From Costus lasius (Eukaryota; Streptophyta; Magnoliopsida; Zingiberales; Costaceae): 64,000 bases of DNA. Shown piece after piece: positions 1 to 9,221 of the stretch; positions within the stretch are counted from its first letter, which is position 1, and every line of letters starts with the position of its first letter. The position numbers and the translations under genes were made by a program. Under the pieces are notes generated by a model. That model was not told the DNA's origin, did not search any database, and was given only the letters and a program-made list of their open reading frames with translations. Location: positions 31,139,565 through 31,203,564 of the forward strand of contig CM050451.1 in the NCBI GenBank assembly GCA_027563935.2, written 5' to 3'.

Positions 1-551
1 AATAACCACACAGCTGTAATGGAAATTACAGCCGTAATTTCCTCACGTGAATAGTGCCGGCGGTGTACTTTTGTTGATTTCTGTTCCTATCGATCTTCTT
101 TCACTCTGAAACTTCTAGGGTATGTTCTCCTCTTCCAGGCGAAGCTACCCCTCAAATTTCAAGGCCGAAGATGCGTTGTACGCTTCCCGGCGGTGAAACC
201 TACGGCGGCAGCGTGTAACTCGATTTCTCCCTCTCGTGTGGATGAAAATTATGGCTTTTTCTCTGTGTGTGTCCGCCTTGTTGAAAGCTCCCCCTTTGCT
301 TCTTACGGATCTTTGAATTATGGCCTGAATCATCCGCAATCGATCGCGCAAAAATCGAGCTTCAAAAAGTCCGTGAAAATCGCGTGTTCAGAATGGAATT
401 ACGGTCGTGGTTTCTATTATGGTACTGCCGTATTTTCTTTAAGTTTTTCTGTACAGGATTTGACCAAAATTACAGTACTGTAAAATTACTTACGGCAATA
501 CCGTATTTTCTCCAAATCTCTCGGGTCGGAAAACGCACCAAAATACGGCAC
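1..551 (-). repeat. Partial 3' LTR of the Athila-like element
   Basis: Bases 1-551 align with 35032-35583 in the right LTR with dozens of substitutions and few indels. Similarity stops abruptly near 551, so the U3 start and the LTR/internal boundary seen in the right copy are absent here. The level of mismatch is far above that of any copia LTR pair in the window, so this is the oldest insertion of the left block. Confidence 0.75.
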
Positions 552-645
552 ATGTATTTTCTCATGAATTCACCCAAGTTTTAGTTTAAATCTATCATAC
601 CTTTGTTTACAGGAATAGGATTTCCAAAATATTTTTCCACTCAAT

Positions 646-648
<3 letters not shown>

Positions 649-689
<41 letters not shown>
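649..689. repeat. (CT)n microsatellite
   Basis: About 40 bases of nearly perfect CT dinucleotides; a GA tract on the minus strand. It lies where a polypurine tract might be sought for the minus-strand gypsy element, but no LTR terminus follows it. Confidence 0.95.
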
Positions 690-692
<3 letters not shown>

Positions 693-738
693 GTTCTTGA
701 TGGTATGTACCCACATAGATACAAACTTTTTTTATTTG

Positions 739-898
739 GACTTCAACTCTTATCTTTGGTACCACTGACAATTTTATACTGTGCCAAGTAGAGGAGTCTT
801 TTTCTTTTTCTTTCTCTCTATTTTTCTATTTTTCCAGACTTCAACTCTTGTCTTAGGTACCACTGTCAATTTTACACAGTGCCAAGTAGAGGAGTCTC
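739..898. repeat. Imperfect tandem duplication, period 98 bp
   Basis: The segment starting at 739 (gacttcaactct) recurs at 837, each copy running through ggtaccactg and ending in aagtagaggagtct about 60 bases later. A T/C-rich spacer separates the copies. Several substitutions separate them, so the duplication is not recent. Confidence 0.85.
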
Positions 899-1499
899 TC
901 ACTCTTTTTGGATCTGGATTCTCTCTTCCCAATAAATAGTAAGATAGACAAAACATCAACTAGGTTAATCAATCGTCATCAATTCAAAATTACACTCATA
1001 TGCTAATTTTATTTAACAAGTAGTTTCACTTTTAAATCAAATTCTTCAAACAATATATCCACCTTAAATCTCATTCATCAATCAATGAAAAATTTCAAAA
1101 GTAGATATATATTAGAGAAACAAATTCGACATGATAGGTCTAGATCTAATCACAGGCATGAATTCATCCGTCATCAAAAGAATCCTTTTATCTATAGAAA
1201 AAATGATCAGAAAGCAGCGGGCACAGGAAGTTTGGAAGACGAAACATCGATGGGGAAGATGAATTTCAAAGAAGTAAGGAAAAAGGAATATTCACAAAGT
1301 TTTGCTTATCAGCGTCTGATCCAATCTCTCCGTAATTTATGCCAAATTTGATTTTTCCTACGAAAAGAGAAGTTCTAAAAATAGAGGTAAAAATACAGAA
1401 AAGTAAATGAGAATAAACTAAAGAAAGAGTGCTTGGGTTGCCTCCCAAGAAGCGCTAATTTAAAGGTCTTTAGCTTGACCGTTCTGCACTCATATTTGA

Positions 1500-2440
1500 T
1501 TATGGTTCATCAAGGTAAAACTTTTCCTTTTCTTCAATCTGCTCCTCTTGATAATAATGTTTCAACCTTTGACCATTAACCTTAAAATCTCCTGTTTCCT
1601 CACTCCATATATGCACGGCTCCGTAGGGATAAGTTTTCTTCACCTGAAAAGGCCCAGACCATCGAGATTTAAGTTTTCTAGGAAAAAGTCTAAATCTAGA
1701 ATTGAATAAAAGAACAAAGTCACCTGGTTGGAATTCTCTTCTAAAAATGTGTCGATCGTGCCATCTTTTAGTCCTCTCTTTGTAAATTTTTGCATTTTCA
1801 TATGCAGAGAGTTTAATCTCATCTAGCTTGTTTAACTGTAATCTCCATTTTTCATCTGCGTTCTTTAAGTCAAAATTGAGTGCTTTGATTGTCCAAAACG
1901 CCTTATGCTCAAGCTCTACAGGTAGATGACAAGATTTGCCATAAACCAATTGAAAGGGAGACATACCTATTGGTGTTTTAAAAATAGTCCGATAGGCCCA
2001 TAGTGCATCTTCAAGTTTGAATGCCCAATCTTTCCTGGTGCGTGACACTGTCTTTTATAAAATCCCTTTTATTTCTCTATTTCATATCTCAACTTGTCCA
2101 CTGGTTTGGGGTGATAAGGTGTTGCAATTCTATGATTTACCTCATACTTTCTAAGCAAGGCTGAAAACTTATGCTCTATGAAATGTGAGCCTCCATCACT
2201 AATCACTACTCGGGGTGTCCCAAACCTTGGAAAGATAATCTTTTTGAACAGTTTAACAACAACTCTGGAATTATTAGTAGGAGAAGCAAGAGCCTCAACC
2301 CACTTTGAAACATAATCAACTACCACAAGAATGTATTTGTTACCTCCAGACGATGGAAAAGGTCCCATGAAGTCGATCCCCCAAACATCAAATATCTCAA
2401 CCTCAAGAATATTAGACAGTGGCATCTCATGTCTTCTGTT
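1500..2440 (-). pseudogene. Athila-like integrase, core and C-terminal part, broken
   Basis: Minus-strand reading gives the integrase core with [10 protein letters not shown] (first catalytic Asp), ISDGGSHF (second Asp) and ATPYHP at about 2425-2090. Next to the expected QTxGQVE motif with the catalytic Glu, one C is missing (near 2105), shifting the frame. An in-frame stop follows the expected SNREIK region. The frame from 2048 to 1500 resumes with the conserved [16 protein letters not shown] and [22 protein letters not shown] sequences and a C-terminal domain ending in FYLDEP. Integration function is lost. The upstream zinc-binding part lies beyond element A at 20.5 kb. Confidence 0.85.
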
Positions 2441-2445
2441 AATGT

Positions 2446-4127
2446 TGTTGGGGTATGCCCTTAAGGCTAATGTTTGAGGCCTTGGGAATGTATCAGTATC
2501 ATGTAATAAACTTTTATGTTTATAAAGGCATGGTTGTTATTCAGTTTGTTACATTGTCTGCTGCAATAATTGTACTTCTGAATAATGTCTCAAAGCTGTT
2601 CAGCTGGGCTGACATGCTATAAAGTCCTTAGTCGAGATATCTTGGTGAACATGAGACAGCCTTGATATGATTGAGACTAATATGTGTTCTAATCTTATAG
2701 GATGCTTCATGCATGGAATAAGATGTAGACTCATGGGTACATTGGATGTACTGGACAGACCCTACTAGGATATTCAATTGCTTGTCACATTGTGAATAAT
2801 CCTTGAATGCTACAAGTGGCACATGTCCTCTGACTTGAGATCACTTGTGTTTCTAAATGATGATTGTCATTGTTTTGAGGTAGTTCAATATCATTTGAAA
2901 CATAATGATTATAGACTATCTTGGATGGTGAGCTTGAGTCAGGTTAGGGCACTAGTGATAGACAAAGGATTGCCGTCTCCTTGTTTAAGGAGTGTGATGT
3001 TCTAAAGGGGCCCCCTGGATGAGATGATTGAGAGAGTGTATGGCCATACCCAGGTGACTATGTTCATCTGATCTAATCATGCTCATCATATTGGAGTTAC
3101 AAGCTTGACACGCTTGTCCAATAAGAACATCCAGTGGCAAAGGAAACATGCATGCCTTGTGAGTTGGATTCACACTTGTGCTGTTGTTTGGGTGTAGTCT
3201 TGGAAGACTCTTTTCTTTATATCGGGAGACAGTGATGTGTTGCTAGATACCCCTCACTGATCGTGATAACGTGAGTTATCGTTACCGACATTTAAAGGAA
3301 ACCCTCAGGGTCGCACAATTTGATGATATGGCTTACTTAAGTCAGATCGTGTGGACTGAATTGTTTAAGTTCAGTTTAAAGGAATTTAGTCTCTGATTGT
3401 AAGTGAGATCTGGTCTGATCATGTTTGATTGATTAGGGCTTGAGATCGGTAAGCTTCGATTGAGAGAATGGATGCTAGATCAGTGAGATCAGCAGCATCA
3501 AGAGATCGACGGTCAGATCAAGAGCCTTAGGGTTTATTGTGGTCTGGACTGATTGCTTGGCTTATTTGGTTTCTTGAACTGAACCAACTTGAACCGGCTC
3601 ATCATATGAGCGCATGGTTCAAAGGGGAGAGCTAATAGCGTTAAGGAAAATTCATGGTCGCATGAATTGGAGACTTTGCTATTTTTAGATAGCACTTCTC
3701 TAAACGTGACCACGCCTCACGTTCACGCAAAAGGGAAGCTCTATTCTCGCCTCTCGCCCTTCTCTCTCGACACACTGGTGTGTGGTGACGACTTCAAGTC
3801 TCTAGGAGAGGATTCGGCCAAGAAAAAAAAAACATCTCTTTCCTTCCATACGACAAGCACCTCTTGGAACCTTGCTAGCACAAGGAGCACCAAGGGAGTA
3901 GGCCGCTTCTTCATCTTGTGTGCGCATCCTTTGGAGGAGATCCTCTCGCTCTCTGCTTCCAAGACACCATCCAAGAGATGGCGATGGTATGGATCTCTCT
4001 CTTCTATACTAGCATTCGAAAGTTGATCAAATGATATATTAAGATCTCTTGAAACCCTAGCTTCCCATGGGAATTTTTATATGCGCCTCCCTTAGGGTTT
4101 CGGCCCCCTAGATTAAGGGGACTTTCA
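2446..4127 (+). repeat. 5' LTR of element A
   Basis: Begins TGTTGGGGTATGCCC and ends GGGGACTTTCA, directly followed by the primer site. It carries the family's conserved blocks: the palindrome AGTCTTGGAAGACT, a TTTATAT box, the GATAAC/GTTATC hairpin at 3265-3280, and AGGGTCGCACAATTTG. No long sense frame is present. Confidence 0.95.
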
Positions 4128-4129
4128 AT

Positions 4130-4141
4130 TGGTATTAGAGG
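4130..4141 (+). other. Primer binding site of element A, degraded
   Basis: TGGTATTAGAGG, two bases after the LTR. Elements B, C and E have TGGTATCAGAGC, complementary to the 3' end of initiator tRNA-Met. A has two mismatches, so priming is probably impaired. Confidence 0.85.
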
Positions 4142-5823
4142 TAGGTTTTTATATATTCATATGATTGCTTATGGTGATCCATGTATGTTGAATGTTTAGA
4201 TCTAATATTTCTCATCATGCGAAAATACCAGATAGATGTATTTTGTTTGTGGCGCATGTATGAGATGAACTTTTGTTGGCGCATGCTTTACATGTTTTAG
4301 TTTTTGTTTTCAAAACTTTCATGACATGCGCGACTCACTATAGATCTAAGGCCTTACTGTAAACCCTTAGACGGGTTATTAGGGTTGAAGTCATCCCCTA
4401 GGTTAGATCCAAAATGTCTGATCAGACCATCTGACAGCCTTGATGGGTTGACCAGATAGCACCTGTGCGCAAGCATCTGGTGGCTATAGGTCGACTGCAG
4501 ACAGGCGTGTACCGGTGTCTGATTGAGACGACTAGTGAACACACATGAGTTAGGCCCGGGGTCACACCCGCTTGCCAGAACTCATGAGGGTTGTTCAGCC
4601 CTGGCGCATGCATGGTTGACCTTTTGGTCGACTCAAGTCGGTTAGGACTTGGTGCATGCAAGGGCACTGGATCTGACTAGGTTGGATGAGTGGATCCCTA
4701 GTAATGGACCGTTGTAAGGTAGTGAGGGCATATAAGAAAATTAAAATTGATGCCTATGGGGTTTTCGAAATTTAATTTTCATGATTGGATCACATGTTGA
4801 TTGATGCCTATGCTTGTTTATTTATTCTTATGTGGGCTGCCCATGTTAAATGTGTGCTGTGCTGGGGCCTGCGTGCCTGTATTAAAATGTAAATTAATTA
4901 TTGTGATCTGCGCATCACATTGTTTTAATTTATAAAATGTAATTGACCTGCGAGTCAATCTTGTCTAGATAGATTAATTTGTAAGTTAATCAGACAAGAG
5001 CACAGAGTACACTTGGCAGAGGCGCATGCAGCTTGATGCTAGACCAGGAGGGAGGTCCAGGGTTCGACTCTGGGACCGGGCGCATTTTCCCTGGTGGGCG
5101 CACCTCAGTTGCAAATGGCGCTTGAGCCCTGGTTTGGGCCTGATGAGCAGCTAAAGACCCATGATGAAAAGCAAGTGAAGACTTAAGTATCTTAAGGTCT
5201 TACTTTAGGCTATGGGCTTTTACCACATAAGATCCATGCTTTCTTTTATTGTTTAAATAAGTAGAACAGCATGATTTATTTATCTTCTGCTATCACCATA
5301 AGAATTGCATGATAGTGAAGAAGATAAAAGACCGTTAAAATCCAACGCTAAAATATCAAGCTCGTATGCCTTCTGACGCGAAACCTCACTGTTCTGATTA
5401 TCGTTGGAGCCGTGTTGTACCCACTCAGTGGGCACGTCCATCTATCTTCATACGGTGCGGGATTACACCTGCGTGTTACAGAGAAGGGATTTATCGCTTC
5501 TCGTTGCTCAGCATAGCACGTGGTGGTCCAGGGAGTAGGTCGGGTCAGCTTGACCATGTAGGCTACATATGTGGCGCATATGGTAGCGCATGGAGGCAGC
5601 CATCTGTGGGGTCAGAGATTGTGTTGTACCAACTCAGTTGGCACAGTCTGCTGGATCCCATCTCACTAAAAGAGTTCTACTCTTTCGGGCTGTTTTGCTG
5701 GATTTTTCAGCCAAATAAAATAGTGAGAAAAAGGAATCATTCTTAAGTCCTGAATTGATTCTTTACATTGATACTGACCTTGCTGTTCTTGCATTGTTGT
5801 AGATACCTGCAGCAACGAACACC
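4142..5823 (+). other. Leader of element A
   Basis: About 1.7 kb between primer site and gag start. It contains the T-arm-like hairpin (5054-5077) and the two TCA-loop hairpins of the family. Relative to B it lacks 129 bases: the sequence passes from GTCTGCTGGA directly into TCCCATCTCAC, joining two CTGGA repeats that flank the missing segment in B (10720-10848). The deletion removes the possible splice donor proposed for the family leader. Confidence 0.8.
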
Positions 5824-7534
5824 ATGAGCTTCAATGTGCGATCCCTACTGGAAAGGGAGAAGTTTGCTGGGCCAAACTTCTCAGACTGGTTCAGACACCT
5901 TAAGATTGTTCTTAAGGCAGAGAGGAAACTGTATGTCCTCGAGACGGCGATACCGCCTCAGCCCGCTCCGAACGCCGCAAGGGCGGTTCGGGAAGCTTAT
6001 GAAAAGCACGTCAATGATAGCATTGATGTCGCTTGCCTGATGCTAGCGTCTATGACGCCACCGCTGCAGCGTCAGCATGAGGATATGTCTGCTATAGACA
6101 TGATAGCAAACCTCAAGATGCTGTATGCTGCACAGGCGAGGACAGAACGCTATAATCTGACAAAGCTGTTCTTTCAGAGCAAACTGGCTGAAGGGAGCCC
6201 AGTGGGAGCTCACGTGCTCAAGATGATTGGGCACAAGGAGGCTCTAGAGAAACTGGGGAATACCATCAACCAGGAGCTTGCTGTAGACATTATTCTGCAG
6301 TCTCTCCCGCCCTCTTTCGATGCGTTCATCATTAACTTTAATATGAACAAAATCGATTGTACTCCGGCAGAGCTGCTGAATATGCTCTTGACTACTGAGG
6401 AAACTCTGAAGGGAAAGCCTTCAACCTCTGTCTTAATGGTTCCTTCGAGGAACAATAAGAAGAAGGGGAAGAAGGGCAAGACCCCTGTCAAGAGTTACAG
6501 CAAGGCTCTTAAGCAAAAAGTCAAGCGGTCAAAGGAATACAGATGTTTCCACTGTGGCCAGCTGGGTCACTGGAAAAAGGACTGTAAAGCGCTCCAAGGA
6601 GATAAGAGGGGAAGCATCGCTTCTGGCTCAGGTATATACGTGACGGAAGTCATGGTTTCATCTTCTTCTATATCATGGGTGTTGGACACTGCATGTGGAG
6701 TTCACATTTGTTCAAATGTACAGGAACTCAAGAGAAGAAGACAGGTGGGACAGCATGAGGTGGACCTACGAGTTGGAAACGGGGCACGGGTTGCTGCTGT
6801 TGCTGTAGGAGACTATTTCATCTCTTTGCCATCTGGGCTTGTATTAGAACTAAACAGTTGTTATTTTGTTCCCAGCATTACTAAGAATATTATCTCCATT
6901 CCTGCTCTTGTCAGGAAGGGATTTTCCTTTGAATGCAATATTTCAAAGTGTGTTTTAACTTTTGATAATATTGTTTATGCTACTGGTTCCATTAACAATG
7001 GGTTATTCATGTTGGACATGGAATGTTCTATACAAAATATTGATATTAAGAAAGCCAAGTATGCTGATGACAGTACCTTGCTATGGCATAGTCGTTTAGG
7101 CCATATTAACAAGAAACGCATTAAGCGGTTGCATGATCATGGACTGCTGGGATCATTCTCCTATGAGGAGATTGATACATGCAAGGCTTGTTTAATGGGT
7201 AAAATGACGAAGTCACCTTTTCCTAACAAAGGCCAAAGGGCTTCAGGTTTACTTGACCTTATACACAGTGATGTGTGTGGGCCATTTAGTAAACATGCCA
7301 GAGGTGGCTATCAGTACTTCATTACCTTTACTGATGATTTCAGTAGATATGGGTATGTCTATTTAATGAGACATAAAAGTGAATCTTTTGACAAGTTCAA
7401 AGAGTTCAAGAATGAAGTACAGAATCAGCTAGGCCGAAGTATCATGGCACTTCGTTCTGATCGAGGTGGAGAATACCTAAGTCATGCGTTTACTGACTAT
7501 CTGAAGGAGTGTGGGATTATCTCACAGCTCACTC
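5824..7534 (+). pseudogene. Element A gag-protease-integrase N-terminal part, interrupted
   Basis: The frame opens at ATG 5824 in the same context as in the other copies (AACACCATGAGC). It encodes Gag, the CCHC knuckle CFHCGQLGHWKKDC, the protease motif WVLDTACGVHIC, the integrase HHCC region (LLWHSRLGH, CKAC), then integrase core through RSDRGGEY. It is cut inside the integrase core at 7534, before the catalytic Glu, by element B. Up to that point no stop or frameshift is visible, so Gag and protease could still be read, with the frame ending a few codons into B's LTR. Confidence 0.9.
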
Positions 7535-8285
7535 TGTTGGGGTATGCCCTTAAGGCTAATGTTTGAGGCCTGTGGGAATGTATCAGTATCATGTAATAAA
7601 CTCTTATGTTTATAAAGGCATGGTTGTTATTCAGTTAGCTACATTGTCTGCTGCAATATATGTTCTTCTGAATAATGTCTCAAAGCTGTTCAGCTGGGCT
7701 GACATGCTATTAAGTCCTTAGTCGATGTATCTTGGTGAACATGAGACAGCCTTGATATGGTTAAGACTAATATGTGTTCTAATCTTATAGGATGCTTCGA
7801 GCATGGAATAAGATGTAGACTCATGGGTACATGGGATGTACTGGACAGACCCTACTAGGATGTTCAATTGTTTGTCACAATGTGAATATTCCTTGATTAT
7901 GACAAGTGGCACATTTCCTCTAACTTGAGATCACTTGTGTTTTCTAAATGATGATTGTCATTGTTTTGAGATAGTTCAATATCGTTTGAAACATAATGAT
8001 TATAGACTATCTTGGATGGTGAGCTTGAGTCAGGTTAGAGCATTAGAGATAGACAAAGGATTGACGTCTCCTTGTTTAAGGAGTGTGATGTTCTAAAGGG
8101 GCCCCCTGGATGAGATGATTGAGAAAAGTGTATGGCCATACCCAGGTGACAGTGTTCATCTGATCTAATCATGCTCATCATATTGGAGTTACGAGCTTGA
8201 CAGGCTTGTCCAATAAGAACATCCAGTGGCAAAGGAAATATGCATGCCTTGTGAATTGATTCACACTTGTGCTGTTTTTGGGTGT

Positions 8286-8312
8286 AGTCTTGGAAGACTC
8301 TTTCCTTTATAT
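8286..8312 (+). promoter_or_regulatory. Possible LTR core promoter of element B
   Basis: A perfect 14-bp palindrome AGTCTTGGAAGACT (8286-8299) is followed by CTTTCC and TTTATAT (8306-8312). The arrangement is kept in the other full LTRs of both orientations. If TTTATAT acts as a TATA box, transcription would start about 25-35 bases downstream, just ahead of the hairpin at 8355. A second TATA-like string TATAAAGG near the LTR start (7611) is an alternative, so this call is an inference. Confidence 0.35.
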
Positions 8313-8354
8313 CGGGAGACAGTGATGTGTTGCTAGATACCTCTCACTGGTCGT

Positions 8355-8370
8355 GATAACGTGAGTTATC
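8355..8370 (+). other. Conserved LTR hairpin with GTGA tetraloop
   Basis: GATAAC, loop GTGA, GTTATC: six base pairs closed by a GNRA-type loop. The same structure is present in every complete LTR of the family in the window: 3265, 15744, 19590, 23547, 30990, 36722, 43746, 51192, 55001, 62427 (leftmost coordinates). Loops are GTGA, GTAA or GAAA. In C one T-A pair becomes T-G, still pairing in RNA. Confidence 0.75.
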
Positions 8371-9209
8371 GTTACCGACGCTTAAAGGAAACCCTCAGGG
8401 TCGCACAATTTGATGATATGGCTTACTTAAGTCAGATCGTGTGGACTGAATTGTTCGGGTTCAGTTTAAAGGGATTTAATCTCTGATTGTAAGTGAGATC
8501 TGGTCTGATCATGTTTGATTGATTAGGGCTTGAGATCGGTAAGCTTCGATCGAGAGAACGGATGCTAGATCGGTCAGATCAGAAGCATCAAGAGATCGAT
8601 GGTCAGATCAAGCACCTTAGGGTTTTAATGTGATCTGGACTAATTGCTTGGGTTATTTGGTTTATAGACCAGACCGAATTGAACCGGCTCTAGATGTGAG
8701 CGCTTGGTTCAAAGTAATGAGGAAAATGCGATTGGTTCATGAGGGCATGAACACATGATCGCATGTAAGAGAGGTTGGCTATTTTTAGCAACCACGCCCC
8801 CCCATGTTTACATGGAGCGCATCTCTTGTTGCCTCAACCTCTAATTCTCGTCGCTCTCTCTCGTAAGAGATTTCTCTTTCACGTCTTGGAGACTCGAGAA
8901 TCAAGCAAGGAAAGGCGATCTTCTTCCCTTCTCACGCGATCAAAGACACCTAGGAATCTTGCTAGCACAAGATATTCCGTAGGGAGTAAGCGCATCCTCA
9001 TCTTGTGTGCGCGTCCTAAGGAGGAAATCTTCGTTGCTTTCTATCTTCCAAGGCGCCATCTTTAAATGGCATTGGTATGAATCGCATCTCCTTCTTTCAT
9101 GTTTTAAAGGTTGATCATATATTGCATGTTTTCGATTCTTGAATCCGCTGCCTATCGAGTTTGCGCCAACTAGGGTTTCGCCCCCCTCTTGAAAGGGGTT
9201 CCCTTCAAT

Positions 9210-9221
9210 TGGTATCAGAGC
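9210..9221 (+). other. Primer binding site of element B
   Basis: TGGTATCAGAGC, two bases after the 5' LTR; complementary to the 3' end of initiator tRNA-Met, as usual in Ty1/copia elements. Confidence 0.95.

Larger units (their letters stand above)
552..1499. other. Interval between truncated LTR and gypsy integrase end
   Basis: No coding sequence is visible. It holds a CT microsatellite, a 98-bp-period imperfect tandem repeat, and, next to the integrase stop, the minus-strand sequence TTGGGAGGCAACCC (about 1432-1451) typical of the region after pol in Athila/Tat elements. The right part is therefore the element's 3' untranslated segment. The origin of 552-740 is unclear. Confidence 0.5.
7535..9207 (+). 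repeat. 5' LTR of element B
   Basis: Starts TGTTGGGGTATGCCC and ends GGGTTCCCTTCA. Contains a palindrome plus TATA-like box (8286-8312), a GATAAC-GTGA-GTTATC hairpin (8355-8370), and a terminal hairpin CCCCTCTTGAAAGGGG (9183-9198) just before the primer site. Confidence 0.97.

Noticed and set aside
649..689. CT/GA run as polypurine tract of the gypsy element
   Set aside because: No LTR terminus (TGATGACAC on the minus strand) follows it, so it is treated as a microsatellite.
2628..2822. A 64-aa antisense frame found in nearly every LTR, ending in SCSPRY
   Set aside because: Its start codon is GTG, not ATG, in the copies checked, and it lies antisense in highly similar repeats, so conservation reflects copy similarity rather than selection on a protein.
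2823..3005. A 60-69 aa sense frame in the LTRs (MSSDLRSLVFLND)
   Set aside because: It has an ATG, but the frame sits in LTR DNA with no known domain and recurs only because LTRs are nearly identical. It is absent from the diverged LTR at 40293.
5054..5077. A tRNA gene in the leader of A
   Set aside because: Only a T-arm-like hairpin is present; no acceptor stem, D arm or anticodon arm can be drawn.
7593..7618. AATAAA and TATAAAGG near the LTR start, as poly(A) signal and TATA box
   Set aside because: The two lie within 25 bases of each other near the U3 end, and their roles cannot both fit a standard U3-R-U5 layout. Left unannotated because the transcript start is unknown.
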